From assembly GCF_016889425.1 (NCBI RefSeq), contig NZ_CP069513.1, forward strand, positions 2,046,001 to 2,110,000: a stretch of 64,000 nucleotides of DNA, given 5' to 3'. The position numbers were made by a program, and so were the translations under genes. The notes beneath the pieces are model-generated. The model searched no databases, was not told the origin of the DNA, and saw only the letters and a list, made by a program, of their open reading frames with translations. Shown here piece by piece: positions 50,742 through 60,242 of this stretch; within the stretch, counting starts at the first letter, position 1; each line of letters starts with the position of its first letter. The DNA comes from Corynebacterium amycolatum (GTDB taxonomy: Bacteria; Actinomycetota; Actinomycetes; Mycobacteriales; Mycobacteriaceae).

Positions 50742-51647
50742 TTAAACTAGGCTGAATAGCTGCAATATCAGCCACGTCATCGCGGCTGATGGCAGCATGC
50801 CATCCAGGCGGTCCATCAGACCGCCGTGGCCCGGCAAAATCGAGGACATATCTTTAATCCCCAGATCTCGTTTGAACTGGGACTCCATCAGGTCACCAAG
50901 CGTAGCCGAGATAACCAGGGCGATGCCCAGCACGATGCCCTGCCACCACGGCGCGTGCAACATAAAGATCGCACAGAGCGCTCCAGTAATGGTGGCGAGT
51001 ACAAGAGAGCCGCCGAACCCTTCCCAGGATTTTTTAGGGCTTACCTTTGGGGCCATCGGATGCTTTCCGAACATTACACCAGCGGCATAGCCTCCGACGT
51101 CATTTGAAATAACGCCAATCATGAAGGTCACAATGACCAGACGCGGATCAACCCCCCAGGGATTGTCCATGCGTACCAGCTGCACAGCTAGCGCGGCAAA
51201 GAACGGAATCCACATCACCACGAAAACTCCGACTGCGACATCTCGCAGCCAGTTCCGTGGTGCTTCGGCCATCCCGTGTAAGAACAGGCGGACGACCAGC
51301 AAGAGCATCAGGGTCGCGGCCAGGCCCATCACCAAACCGTCAATCCCCCAGTAGGCGGACAACCACACCATCAGCTGTCCGCCGAGAATCAGAACCGGGC
51401 GAGGGACCTGCCAATCGGACTCACGGAGCCGCTCGCAGACCTCCCAGGTTGCGAGACCAACCGCCCCGGCGACCAGAACGGTCCATGCGAGCGACCCCAG
51501 CAACAAGCTGATGATGACGACTGCACCAAGTGCTACGCCCACCGTGATTGCAACCGACAGGTTCCGGCCTGCTGAGTTGCGTGGCTTAATAAGCCGTAGT
51601 TCGTCTAGAACACGTTCCTTATTGGACGCTGGCTTCGACGTTGGCAT
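50742..51647 (-). CDS. cdsA: Phosphatidate cytidylyltransferase
   Basis: Makes CDP-diacylglycerol, precursor of phosphatidylinositol, cardiolipin and phosphatidylglycerol. 301 residues with about eight membrane helices; the CDS signature runs from SQFKRDLGIKD to LPGHGGLMDRLD in the C-terminal part with all charged residues intact. It lies 39 nt after frr, as in related genomes. Confidence 0.96.
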   Translation of the reverse strand: MPTSKPASNKERVLDELRLIKPRNSAGRNLSVAITVGVALGAVVIISLLLGSLAWTVLVAGAVGLATWEVCERLRESDWQVPRPVLILGGQLMVWLSAYWGIDGLVMGLAATLMLLLVVRLFLHGMAEAPRNWLRDVAVGVFVVMWIPFFAALAVQLVRMDNPWGVDPRLVIVTFMIGVISNDVGGYAAGVMFGKHPMAPKVSPKKSWEGFGGSLVLATITGALCAIFMLHAPWWQGIVLGIALVISATLGDLMESQFKRDLGIKDMSSILPGHGGLMDRLDGMLPSAAMTWLILQLFSLV

Positions 51648-51686
51648 TGGCGCCTCAAATCCCCTCTCCCGGTTGAATATGAAGGC

Positions 51687-52244
51687 CTAAACCTCCATCA
51701 GTTCCGCTTCCTTGCGTTCAACCAAGGAGTCCACCTGCTCGACGTAGTTCTTGGTGACCTGGTCCAGCTCCTTTTCGCCTGCCTGCACCTCATCCTCGCC
51801 AGCATCGCCGTCCTTCTGAATCTTCTTCAGAGTTTCCATGCCCTTACGACGGACATTGCGAATCGCGATCTTGGCGTCTTCGCCCTTCGAGCGGGCAACT
51901 TTAACCATCTCACGACGGCGCTCCTCGGTCAGCTGCGGGATAGTTACGCGCAGGACCTGGCCATCATTAGTCGGGTTCACCCCCAGGTCGGAGTTGCGAA
52001 TCGCGTTTTCGATGTCGCCCATGACGCTCAGCTCATACGGCTTAATCAGCAGCATGCGCGGCTCTGGAACCGAAATGGTAGCCATCTGGGTAATCGGAGT
52101 CGGAACACCGTAGTACTCCGCAATAACGCCGTTGAACATCGCCGGGTTCGCACGGCCAGTGCGAATGTGGGTCAGCTCCTCGCGGCAGTGTTCTACGGAG
52201 CTACCGTACTTTTCTTCACAGTCAAGCAGGACTTCATCAATCAT
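51687..52244 (-). CDS. frr: Ribosome recycling factor
   Basis: RRF splits post-termination ribosomes together with EF-G. 185 residues, normal length; [25 protein letters not shown] and [14 protein letters not shown] are family landmarks. It lies between pyrH and cdsA. The 83-nt gap to pyrH may hold a promoter. Confidence 0.97.
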   Translation of the reverse strand: MIDEVLLDCEEKYGSSVEHCREELTHIRTGRANPAMFNGVIAEYYGVPTPITQMATISVPEPRMLLIKPYELSVMGDIENAIRNSDLGVNPTNDGQVLRVTIPQLTEERRREMVKVARSKGEDAKIAIRNVRRKGMETLKKIQKDGDAGEDEVQAGEKELDQVTKNYVEQVDSLVERKEAELMEV

Positions 52245-52327
52245 TGTGTTTTTAACCTCGGGTTTCTACGCGGGTTCTAGATAGTTCTAGAGCGCTCTGT
52301 GGAAAGAACGTATTACGAACAAATTTA

Positions 52328-53053
52328 TCAGCTGTGGACGAGAGTACCGATTTGCTCACCGGCTACCGCGCGCGCAATGTTTCCGTCGGTAAGCAGATTA
52401 AACACGAGAATCGGCATGTTGTTGTCCATGCACAGGGAGAAAGCGGTGGCATCCGCAACGCGCAGGTCGCGTTCCAGAACCTCACGGTGGGTGATGTCGT
52501 CGAACAGCTCTGCGTCCGGCACCTCACGTGGGTCGGCCGAGTAGACACCGTCAACGGCCTTGGCCATCAGCAGCACCTCGCAGCCAATCTCCAGGGCGCG
52601 CTGGGCGGCGGTGGTGTCGGTGGAGAAGTACGGCATACCCATACCTGCACCAAAGATGACCACGCGGCCCTTCTCCAGGTGGCGCTTAGCACGCAACGGC
52701 AGGTACGGCTCCGAGACCTGTGCCATATTGATTGCAGTTTGAACGCGGCAGTCCACGCCCTCCTGCTCGAGGAAGTCCTGCAGAGCCAGGCAGTTCATGA
52801 CCGTGCCCAGCATGCCCATGTAGTCAGAGCGTGCGCGGTCCATGCCGCGCTGCTGAAGCTGTGCGCCACGGAAGAAGTTACCTCCGCCGATGACGACACA
52901 GACCTCGACGCCCTTTCGGGAAACTTCCGCAATCTGTCGGGCAACGTTTTGCACCACGTCCGGGTCAACGCCAACCTTGCCGCCACCGAACATTTCACCA
53001 CCCAGCTTGAGCATCACACGTTTGAAGCCATTGCGCTCGACAGATTCTGCCAT
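52328..53053 (-). CDS. pyrH: UMP kinase
   Basis: Phosphorylates UMP to UDP; an amino acid kinase-fold hexamer. [26 protein letters not shown] and [27 protein letters not shown] (in parts) are diagnostic. 241 residues from ATG 53053, where AAAGG has 9-nt spacing; ATG 53059 would leave only 3 nt. Confidence 0.97.
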   Translation of the reverse strand: MAESVERNGFKRVMLKLGGEMFGGGKVGVDPDVVQNVARQIAEVSRKGVEVCVVIGGGNFFRGAQLQQRGMDRARSDYMGMLGTVMNCLALQDFLEQEGVDCRVQTAINMAQVSEPYLPLRAKRHLEKGRVVIFGAGMGMPYFSTDTTAAQRALEIGCEVLLMAKAVDGVYSADPREVPDAELFDDITHREVLERDLRVADATAFSLCMDNNMPILVFNLLTDGNIARAVAGEQIGTLVHS

Positions 53054-53156
53054 GACCATGCACCTTTCTCACACCGTTTAAAAAGTCGCAGACGAGTCTA
53101 CCCGGTCACGACAGCAAGGCACACTTGACGCTCCGCATTGTCTGCAACATGGCAGC

Positions 53157-53191
53157 AAAATGCCCCACCCGAAGCAATCGGATGGGGCATT
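53157..53191 (-). terminator. Rho-independent terminator of rpsB–tsf
   Basis: ATGCCCCA/TGGGGCAT (53160-53167 with 53183-53190) and CCG/CGG inside, followed by TTTTG on the minus strand. Confidence 0.85.
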
Positions 53192-53235
53192 CACACTAGC
53201 TAGCAGCTAGAGGTTAGAGCACAAATTACAGCGAA

Positions 53236-54063
53236 TTAGTGCTGACCAACCTCGAAGCGGACGAAACCGGTCAGGGTAACGCCAGCCTCTTCCATGAGCT
53301 GCTTAACGGTCTTCTTGCTGTCAGCGACGGAAGGCTGCTCCAGCAGAACAACGTCCTTGTAGAAGCCGTTCAGACGGCCCTCGACGATCTTGGCGATAGC
53401 CTGCTCCGGCTTGCCCTCTTCGCGAGTAATCTTCTCGTAGACAGCGCGCTCTGCCTCGACGCGGTCAGCCGGGACATCCTCGCGGGACAGGTACTGAGCC
53501 TTCAGAGCGGCAACCTGCATAGCTGCTGCGTGAGCAGTCTCTGCAGCGCCCTCTCCCTCACCGGTGTAAGCAACCAGAACACCGACAGCTGCCGGCAGGT
53601 CTGCTGCACGGCGGTGCAGGTAGACAGCGATGTTGTCGCCCTCGAGAGTAGCAGCGCGACGCAGCTCCAGCTTCTCACCGATCTTTGCGGAGAGCTCCTG
53701 GGTAGCCTCAGCTGCGGTCTGACCGTCGAGGTCAGCTGCTGCGAGCTCTTCCGGGGAGTTTGCCTTGACTGCTGCGGCAGCGTCGGCGACCTTGTTGGCG
53801 AAGTCGATGAACTCCTGGTTCTTGGCAACGAAGTCGGTCTCGGAGTTGACCTCGACCATGGTGCTACCAGAAACAGCAATCAGGCCCTCGGCAGCGGTGC
53901 GCTCTGCACGCTTGCCGACGTCCTTTGCGCCCTTAATGCGCAGGATCTCGACAGCCTTGTCGAAATCGCCGTCGGTCTCGACGAGTGCGTCCTTACAAGC
54001 CTTCATGCCGGAGCCGGTCAGCTCACGGAGCTTCTTGACGTCAGCAGCAGTGAAATTCGCCAT
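53236..54063 (-). CDS. tsf: Elongation factor Ts
   Basis: Nucleotide exchange factor for EF-Tu. 275 residues. The N-terminal UBA-like part ([19 protein letters not shown]) and the [13 protein letters not shown] loop that contacts EF-Tu are intact. It follows rpsB after 55 nt that contain a 16-bp tandem duplication and a strong AAGGAGG. Confidence 0.97.
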   Translation of the reverse strand: MANFTAADVKKLRELTGSGMKACKDALVETDGDFDKAVEILRIKGAKDVGKRAERTAAEGLIAVSGSTMVEVNSETDFVAKNQEFIDFANKVADAAAAVKANSPEELAAADLDGQTAAEATQELSAKIGEKLELRRAATLEGDNIAVYLHRRAADLPAAVGVLVAYTGEGEGAAETAHAAAMQVAALKAQYLSREDVPADRVEAERAVYEKITREEGKPEQAIAKIVEGRLNGFYKDVVLLEQPSVADSKKTVKQLMEEAGVTLTGFVRFEVGQH

Positions 54064-54077
54064 GCTGGGCGTTCCTC

Positions 54078-54109
54078 CTTGTGGTGGTTAGAACTTGTGG
54101 TGGTTAGAA
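54078..54109. repeat. 16-bp tandem duplication in the tsf leader
   Basis: CTTGTGGTGGTTAGAA occurs twice head to tail (54078-54093 and 54094-54109) between rpsB and tsf, immediately before the tsf ribosome-binding site. Confidence 0.9.
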
Positions 54110-54118
54110 AGTTCAGCT

Positions 54119-54940
54119 TTACTCAGCGGATGCCGTCTCAGTTGCAGCGGAGCCCTCGGCGTCCATCTCTGCAGCCTGGTCGGTGTTCTCAGCGGCGGAC
54201 TCAATCGGAGCGTCGCCTGCTGCTTCGCGAGCAGCGTTGGCCTCGCGCTCAGCGCGAGCCTTGCGGCCCTCTTCAACAGCGGTGGAGATGATGCGGGTCA
54301 GCACGGAAGCAGCGCGGATTGCGTCGTCGTTGCCCGGGATCGGGAAATCAACGTCATCCGGGTCGCAGTTGGTGTCCAGGATGGCAACAACCGGAATGCC
54401 CAGCTTCTTAGCCTCGGAGACAGCGATGTGCTCCTTGTTGGTGTCAACAATCCACAGTGCGGACGGAACCTTGGACATGTCGCGAATGCCACCCAGGGTG
54501 CGCTCCAGCTTGGTGCGCTCACGGGTCAGCATCAGGATTTCCTTCTTGCCGCGACCCTCGTATCCGTTTTCAGCAGCGTCCATTGCCTGAAGCTCCTTCA
54601 GGCGAGCCAGGCGCTTGGAAACGGTGGCGAAGTTGGTCAACATACCGCCGAGCCAGCGGTGGTTGACGTACGGCATGTCAACGCGCTCCGCCTCGTTCTG
54701 AACGGCTTCCTGAGCCTGCTTCTTGGTACCGACGAACAGGATGTTGCCACCGTGAGCGACAGTCTCCTTGACGAACTCGAAAGCCTCGTCGATGTAGGTC
54801 AGGGTCTGCTGCAGGTCGATGATGTAGATACCATTGCGCTCGGTGAAGATGAAACGCTTCATCTTCGGGTTCCAACGACGGGTCTGGTGACCGAAGTGGA
54901 CACCTGCATCGAGCAGTTCTCGCATGGATACAACAGCCAT
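54119..54940 (-). CDS. rpsB: 30S ribosomal protein S2
   Basis: S2 binds late to the 30S subunit. [22 protein letters not shown] is the family start. 273 residues with an acidic, Ala/Glu-rich tail of about 45 residues typical of actinobacteria. ATG 54940 is chosen by homology to the usual AVVSMRELL start; an in-frame start at 54964 is less likely. The leader upstream contains a 7-bp hairpin GCACAGG/CCTGTGC (55033-55051). Confidence 0.96.
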   Translation of the reverse strand: MAVVSMRELLDAGVHFGHQTRRWNPKMKRFIFTERNGIYIIDLQQTLTYIDEAFEFVKETVAHGGNILFVGTKKQAQEAVQNEAERVDMPYVNHRWLGGMLTNFATVSKRLARLKELQAMDAAENGYEGRGKKEILMLTRERTKLERTLGGIRDMSKVPSALWIVDTNKEHIAVSEAKKLGIPVVAILDTNCDPDDVDFPIPGNDDAIRAASVLTRIISTAVEEGRKARAEREANAAREAAGDAPIESAAENTDQAAEMDAEGSAATETASAE

Positions 54941-55316
54941 GTCATATTCAGGGAAGATTCTCACGTCCAGCCTGACTAGGGCTGCGGCTGCTTCCCTTCC
55001 TTTCTTATCCGATATAGGTGGTTACAGTTCACGCACAGGCTTTCCCTGTGCCCTAGCGCTCCCCCGCTGCCTCACACCCGACAGATATCCTGCCGAGCAC
55101 CCGTGAACCAGCCGGAATGGGTCGCGCGCGTAGTCTTTGTGCTAATGACCGCCCATTAAGGCAGACACCGCGAGCGTAATCTTATCTGATACATCGCGCA
55201 GGTCGCAATATCTGACACACCCTACTATCCACAGGGCAAAAAGTCATCCACAGCTAGAACCGTTTGCAATGCACTGCCGCTTGTCGACGAGTGCAGCGTC
55301 CGCCACACTATCGCGC
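54941..55316. other. Divergent promoter interval rpsB / M23 peptidase
   Basis: 376 nt without a gene. It holds the rpsB leader with a 7-bp hairpin (55033-55051) and two DnaA-box-like 9-mers, each one mismatch from TTATCCACA: CTATCCACA at 55225-55233 and TCATCCACA at 55244-55252. Confidence 0.5.
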
Positions 55317-55838
55317 ATGACGACCAAGCAGAGTTTCAGGCGCTCGCTAATGCGCACATTAGCGCTATTCGTGCTCGCTGTCGCGCTAACAACACCCCCA
55401 AGCCCACCTGCAGCTACCGGCGAACCAATATCCACTATTGCACATACCTTCCCTGTCCACGGCAAAGTTCTACGCGACTACGCCCCACCGGAAAAACGCT
55501 GGCAGCCTGGACACCGCGGAGTTGACCTGAACGCCTCCCCGGGCCAGCCAATCCGCGCCTCAGCGCCCGGTGTGGTGCATTTCGCCGGTTCTATTGCCGG
55601 AATGACTTCCGTGTCGATCATGCACGCCGATGGCATCCGCACAACCTATCAGCCCATAGATACCGCACTAGAAAAGGGAGACCGCGTGGCCGCAGGCCAG
55701 GTGATTGGCCATCTTGTGGCCAGCGCCAATCATCCCGAACCGGGCCTGCATTGGGGTGCGCTGCGTGGCAAGGACTATCTCAATCCGCTGGATTTGATAC
55801 AGCGGAGGCCAATCGTGCTCAAGTCCGTGCGCAGTTAA
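55317..55838 (+). CDS. M23 family metallopeptidase (LytM-like), secreted
   Basis: A 173-residue cell-wall peptidase or its regulator. A signal peptide (basic MTTKQSFRRSLMR, then a hydrophobic stretch) is followed by a LytM domain with HRGVDLNA (His and Asp metal ligands) and LHWGALRG. The usual H-x-H motif is LHWG, with Gly at the second His position, so catalytic competence is uncertain. ATG 55317 has ACACTA 6 nt upstream and no ribosome-binding site (leaderless). It overlaps convergent xerC by four bases. The position corresponds to M. tuberculosis Rv2891. Confidence 0.88.
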   Translation: MTTKQSFRRSLMRTLALFVLAVALTTPPSPPAATGEPISTIAHTFPVHGKVLRDYAPPEKRWQPGHRGVDLNASPGQPIRASAPGVVHFAGSIAGMTSVSIMHADGIRTTYQPIDTALEKGDRVAAGQVIGHLVASANHPEPGLHWGALRGKDYLNPLDLIQRRPIVLKSVRS

Positions 55839-56851
55839 GCGCGCGGATGTGCCCGCTTATGTACTTCACGGAGGCGGTCCGCTGAGACGTGGGTATAAAT
55901 CTGTGTGGTCGCCAGACTCGAATGGCCGAGCATCTCCTGCACCACACGCAAGTCAGCGCCACCTTCCACCATGGCCGTGGCCGCAGAGTGCCGAAGCGCA
56001 TGCGGTGAAACATCAGCCCATTTATGAATAACTCGGCGCGCCTGCCGCGGATTCAACCTACCTCCACGCACACCGAGAAAAAGCGCATGTTCAGCCTGTG
56101 CGGAAGCATGAAAGTTTCCACGCACCTGGAGCCAGCCTTTGAGCACCGCCTCCGCTGGCATCCCAAAGGGCACGATGCGCTGCTTGTTACCCTTACCCAC
56201 TACCGAGATGATGTGGCGGGAGAAGTCCACATCAGAGACGTCGGCCTTGCACAGCTCCTCTACACGCATCCCAGTGGCATACAACAATTCCACGATGGCC
56301 AAGTCGCGTGCCGCTACTGCACTGTCCTCAGAAGAGACTTTCTCGATTGCTGCCTCAACCTTCTCCGGCGAGAGCACTTCCGGGAGATGCTGATGCTTCT
56401 TCGGTGTTGACAGCCGCAGCGACGGATCAGCATCGAGAAGTTTCCGAGCTACAAGCCAACTACAGAACTGCCGAATAGACGTCGTTAAGCGAGCCAGCGA
56501 TGACCGCGCAGCCCCCTCCGCATGCTTCGCGCCGAGGTGCGCACGGATGACCGGGGTGGAGAGTTCACTGATGTGGTTCAGGCCGGCGAGGAGGGGGATG
56601 AGATCGGCTCGATAGGCGCGGACGGTTGCACCGGAGAGCCTGCGGGAATAAGTCAGCTCATCGAGAAAATCCATGAGTACGGCCTCAATATTGGCGGATA
56701 GCCCGAAATCCGGATCAGCCGTGTCGTCTTTATCGGTTGCGCGCTTCACGGTTCTGACCTTAGTCGATGCACGCCGCAAGGCCTCACCAGACAGCGAAAA
56801 AGGCAGTGACTCCGACTTTCGCCAGAGCCACTGCCCTATTGCCTCACCCAT
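55835..56851 (-). CDS. xerC: Tyrosine recombinase XerC
   Basis: XerC with XerD resolves chromosome dimers at dif. 338 residues: an N-terminal SAM-like domain and a catalytic domain with Arg in TGMRVEEL, HALRHSAAT (His and Arg), LGHSS, and nucleophile Tyr in TQIYTHVS. An extra head of about 45 residues precedes the core, so the true start may be internal. Upstream lies an iron-box-like sequence overlapping a -10-like TAATAT. Confidence 0.94.
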   Translation of the reverse strand: MGEAIGQWLWRKSESLPFSLSGEALRRASTKVRTVKRATDKDDTADPDFGLSANIEAVLMDFLDELTYSRRLSGATVRAYRADLIPLLAGLNHISELSTPVIRAHLGAKHAEGAARSSLARLTTSIRQFCSWLVARKLLDADPSLRLSTPKKHQHLPEVLSPEKVEAAIEKVSSEDSAVAARDLAIVELLYATGMRVEELCKADVSDVDFSRHIISVVGKGNKQRIVPFGMPAEAVLKGWLQVRGNFHASAQAEHALFLGVRGGRLNPRQARRVIHKWADVSPHALRHSAATAMVEGGADLRVVQEMLGHSSLATTQIYTHVSADRLREVHKRAHPRA

Positions 56852-56879
56852 GTCACAAGCCCGTTTCCGTAACAGTTAC

Positions 56880-56898
56880 TTAGGCTTGCCTTGCCTAT
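56880..56898. promoter_or_regulatory. DtxR iron-box-like 19-mer upstream of xerC
   Basis: On the minus strand the 19-mer ATAGGCAAGGCAAGCCTAA matches 14 of 19 positions of the corynebacterial iron-box pattern TTAGGTTAGGCTAACCTAA. It adjoins a TAATAT -10-like element pointing to xerC, 29 nt before its ATG. A TATATT on the plus strand also overlaps it, but no plus-strand gene follows. Confidence 0.45.
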
Positions 56899-56979
56899 AT
56901 TACTGAGTGTACAGAGAATTGCAATACCTAATTCAAGATTTTTTCGAGATTCTTTGCAGAAGGTTTTACTAATACTTCA

Positions 56980-58116
56980 CTAACGCCTCTGTTCCTGGCG
57001 CAACCACCCACCCTCCACTCGATTGGTCAGCCCCTGTCCCTGCAGCTCTAACAACAAATGTGTCGTAAGCGCTATGGCTAATCCCGCCTGTGCCGCGACT
57101 TTTCCCACTGGTGTTGGCTCCGCAGAATTCAGGGAGTCGTAGACAGCGAGCTCGTTTCGAGAAAGCTTCTGCACCGCCGACTTTTCCCACAACAATTCGA
57201 GCTGAGCATCCTCATTCACTGTGCCAACTGACCGATACAGCGACCGCACATTGTCGGCACTACACACCAGTACAGCCTCGCCACTGCGGATTAGGTCATG
57301 ACAGCCAGAGGTTGTTTGCAGCGTCACCGGTCCCGGCACTGCTCCCAAGGGCTTGTTTAGCCTCACTGCCCAGTTCGCTGTGTTGCGCGCCCCTGAACGC
57401 CAGCCCGCCTCGACGATTGTGGTTGCTCGTGATAGGGCCGCTACCAGCCGATTCCTAGTCAAGAACCGATGTCGCGCAGGTCGCACTCCCGGTGGATACT
57501 CCGTGACCAGCGCACCCCGCTCTGCAATCCGGTCGAAGAGTTCTGCATGCGCCCGCGGATAGTCAACCCCTACACCACCCGCTCCGACCACAACCGTAGT
57601 GCCGCCAGCGTCGAGCGCAGCACGATGCGCCGCGGCATCAATCCCCAACGCACCACCACTGATGACACTAACTCCCGCATTCGCGAACTGCCCCGCGAAT
57701 TGGGCCGCCACTTGTGTCCCGTAGCTGCTGGCCATCCGCGTTCCGACAATCGCCACCGCTTCACTGAGCATCTCCCGCAAGTCACGGCCACGAACCCACA
57801 GCGCAAGTGGTGGCGCATCGGCGCGGTCACGGACTTCGAGCGTCGTAAAGCAGGACAGCAGCTCCCCCGGCCACTCTGGGTGTCGCGGATAAATAAGGCG
57901 CCAACCCATCGCTGCCGCCAGCTCTAGATCGTGGCCACTCTGGTCAACCTCGGCTCGTGCCTGCGTCGTATTGAGTAGACCTTCCGGCAGCCCGGCGCGA
58001 ACCTTGATCCTCTCCGCTACCTCTACCGGCCCAAACTCCGTCACGAGTCGCACAATCTGCGGATGCGTCGCCTCTACCACACGATTCAGATAGGCCCACG
58101 CGTGAATTTCGTCCAT
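56980..58116 (-). CDS. dprA: DNA-processing protein DprA (Smf)
   Basis: DprA loads RecA on incoming single-stranded DNA in transformation; its role in corynebacteria is not established. 378 residues with a Rossmann-like core: VAIVGTRMASSYGTQVA, VISGGALGIDAAAHRAAL and a C-terminal winged-helix-like part. Third in yraN–comM–dprA, 30 nt after comM. The arrangement is conserved in actinobacteria. Confidence 0.94.
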   Translation of the reverse strand: MDEIHAWAYLNRVVEATHPQIVRLVTEFGPVEVAERIKVRAGLPEGLLNTTQARAEVDQSGHDLELAAAMGWRLIYPRHPEWPGELLSCFTTLEVRDRADAPPLALWVRGRDLREMLSEAVAIVGTRMASSYGTQVAAQFAGQFANAGVSVISGGALGIDAAAHRAALDAGGTTVVVGAGGVGVDYPRAHAELFDRIAERGALVTEYPPGVRPARHRFLTRNRLVAALSRATTIVEAGWRSGARNTANWAVRLNKPLGAVPGPVTLQTTSGCHDLIRSGEAVLVCSADNVRSLYRSVGTVNEDAQLELLWEKSAVQKLSRNELAVYDSLNSAEPTPVGKVAAQAGLAIALTTHLLLELQGQGLTNRVEGGWLRQEQRR

Positions 58117-58146
58117 TTTCTCCCCCTTGATAATGGTTCGGTTGTA

Positions 58147-59679
58147 TTAGCCGCCCTCGCGGTCGTGCAGCTTGCAGGCACGTTGCACGTGCTCGAAGGT
58201 AAACGCGTCTATCCCCTCGAGATCTGCAAGTGTCCACGCCACTGCGATTACTTTGTCCACTCCCCGCTGGGTAATCTCTCCTTTTCTCAGTTGGAAGTCC
58301 AATAGCGCCATCGCCTCCTCGTCCAGGCCCGCGTGACGACGGAGAAGCGAACGTGGCACGCTCGCGTTGGTGACGGCCACTTCGTCGGCAAGACCCAAGC
58401 CCTGCCATCGGCGGCAGGCACGGTCACGTGCGGCCTGTACCCGCTCACGAACGGCCGCCGAGGGCTCATTGTCTGCTTTGTTTCTGATGCCCAGATTGGC
58501 CCCGGCAGGACTCAGCGTCACGTTGAGATCCATGCGATCGCGAAGCGGCCCCGATAATGCACGACCGTGTTTGGCTCGCTCAGCACTAGAACAGGTGCAT
58601 TCGCTGGCATATGCCGCCCCACACCGACATGGATTAGTCGCCATGACTAGCTGCGCTCTAGCCGGAAAGGTCATTCGATGGTGCGTACGCAGGTGGACGA
58701 CCACCCCGTTTTCCAGCGGCATCCGCAACGCATCCAATACTGCCGGGCGCATGAGAGTAATTTCGTCCAAAAAGAGCACCCCATGGTGGGCAAGGCTAAG
58801 CGCGCCGGGCTTGGGCACGGCACCACCTCCGACTAGCGCTGCCACAGTGGCGCTGTGATGTGGAGCCACAAAAGGCGGATGCTGGACAAGCGTGTCCCTA
58901 TTATCGAGCGCTCCGGCCACCGAATGCAGCGCGGTAACCTCCAGCTGCTGCCACTTCTGCAATGGTGGCAGAATTGTGGGCAAACGCTCAGCAAGCATGG
59001 ACTTGCCAGTTCCCGGAGAACCCTGCATGAACAGATTGTGCCCACCTGCTGCGGCTACCTCGAGAGCGAAGCGCGCTTCAGATTGACCATCGACATCGGC
59101 TAGGTCTACCGAAAAGGTTTGTTCGCTGGGGTCGTCGTTAAGCGCGGTCCTCAAACCCGATCCGGTGAGCACCCAACCCCATAGCTGTGTGAGGTCAGCT
59201 GCGGTACAGACTGCGATGCCGTCGACAAGCGCGGCTTCGGCGGCGTTGGCGGCGGGGACGATAACCCAACGGGCTCCAGCTTCGCGGGCGGCAAGGACCT
59301 GCGGTAGCACCCCTAGCACCGGCCGAATGGAACCGTCGAGCCCGAGTTCGCCAATGAGAACCGTCTGACGGAGGCGACCGCGTGCCTCCATGTCATCGTT
59401 GGTTGCGATAAGGATGGCGCAGACGATGGCGAGATCAAAGCTGGTGCCGTGCTTGCGGATATGCGCCGGCGACAAACTCACAACGACTTTTGTCTTCGGC
59501 CAGAGCAGTTGTGAGTTGGCAACTGCCGTGCGCACGCGATGCTTGGCTTCTCCGACGGCGGCATCGCCGAGCCCACCGATATACATTCCTGGCAAGCCAC
59601 GCCCAACGTCAGCTTCGACCTGCACAATTGTTCCCTCAATGCCACTGAGGCTGACCGCAAGGGCTGTACCGACAGTCAT
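58147..59679 (-). CDS. comM: YifB/ComM family AAA+ ATPase (Mg-chelatase-like)
   Basis: ComM-type helicases promote branch migration during integration of transformed DNA in other bacteria. 510 residues: an N-terminal Lon-like domain (GLPGMYIGGLGDAAVGEAKHRV in part), Walker A GSPGTGKSMLAE, Walker B VLFLDEI, and a C-terminal Mg-chelatase domain with a CxC…C zinc-like site (NPCRCGAAYASECTCS). ATG directly abuts the yraN stop. Confidence 0.95.
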   Translation of the reverse strand: MTVGTALAVSLSGIEGTIVQVEADVGRGLPGMYIGGLGDAAVGEAKHRVRTAVANSQLLWPKTKVVVSLSPAHIRKHGTSFDLAIVCAILIATNDDMEARGRLRQTVLIGELGLDGSIRPVLGVLPQVLAAREAGARWVIVPAANAAEAALVDGIAVCTAADLTQLWGWVLTGSGLRTALNDDPSEQTFSVDLADVDGQSEARFALEVAAAGGHNLFMQGSPGTGKSMLAERLPTILPPLQKWQQLEVTALHSVAGALDNRDTLVQHPPFVAPHHSATVAALVGGGAVPKPGALSLAHHGVLFLDEITLMRPAVLDALRMPLENGVVVHLRTHHRMTFPARAQLVMATNPCRCGAAYASECTCSSAERAKHGRALSGPLRDRMDLNVTLSPAGANLGIRNKADNEPSAAVRERVQAARDRACRRWQGLGLADEVAVTNASVPRSLLRRHAGLDEEAMALLDFQLRKGEITQRGVDKVIAVAWTLADLEGIDAFTFEHVQRACKLHDREGG

Positions 59680-60102
59680 CTAGCAGTCCCACATGATTCC
59701 GTCGCAGATTGCGGGAATGTACGTAACCGCTACGACCGGAGGACTGGATGAAGGGCTGGATACGGTGACTTCTGCGCAGTCGATAATTACGGCATCTAAC
59801 CAGTAGGTGGAGCTTTCTGACAGCCACCGTGCCGCTGCTTTGCGCAAATGACGAATCTTGGCTGCTGTGATTGCCTCTCTGCCGTCCCCAAACTGACTAC
59901 TTCGCGAACTGCGCCGCGTTTTTACTTCCACAAAATGCAGCCGGCCGTCGACGTCTTCAGCAATAAGATCGAGCTCATAGCGCCCGACGCGTTCATTCCG
60001 AGCAATAACTTCCCACCCCTGATCCTCCAACATCTCAGCGACGAAATCCTCCCCGAACGCGCCGAGCTGTCTTGTAGTCAGTTCTTCGAAGTCCTGTGTC
60101 AT
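59680..60102 (-). CDS. yraN: YraN family endonuclease-like protein (UPF0102)
   Basis: A 140-residue PD-(D/E)xK-like fold: GAFGEDFVAEMLEDQGW, RYELDLIAED and HFVEVKTRRS give the expected E-D-ExK pattern. Function is unknown. Its stop is contiguous with the comM start. First gene of yraN–comM–dprA. Confidence 0.92.
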   Translation of the reverse strand: MTQDFEELTTRQLGAFGEDFVAEMLEDQGWEVIARNERVGRYELDLIAEDVDGRLHFVEVKTRRSSRSSQFGDGREAITAAKIRHLRKAAARWLSESSTYWLDAVIIDCAEVTVSSPSSSPPVVAVTYIPAICDGIMWDC

Positions 60103-60210
60103 AGCCCCGGTCCCCCTGGTTCCCCATTGAATTCTTCTTTGGCTATTTGCTGCCTAGACTTTTGCCGCCTTGGCGGTTCGGAAACACTCTTGCACAGCGG
60201 GCATGACAAA

Positions 60211-60237
60211 GGCCTTCCGATAGATGCTCGGAAGGCC
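60211..60237 (-). terminator. Terminator after the DUF2469 gene
   Basis: A perfect 10-bp stem GGCCTTCCGA/TCGGAAGGCC (60211-60220 with 60228-60237), loop of 7, followed by TTTG on the minus strand. It separates rnhB–DUF2469 from yraN. Confidence 0.75.
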
Positions 60238-60242
60238 CTAAC

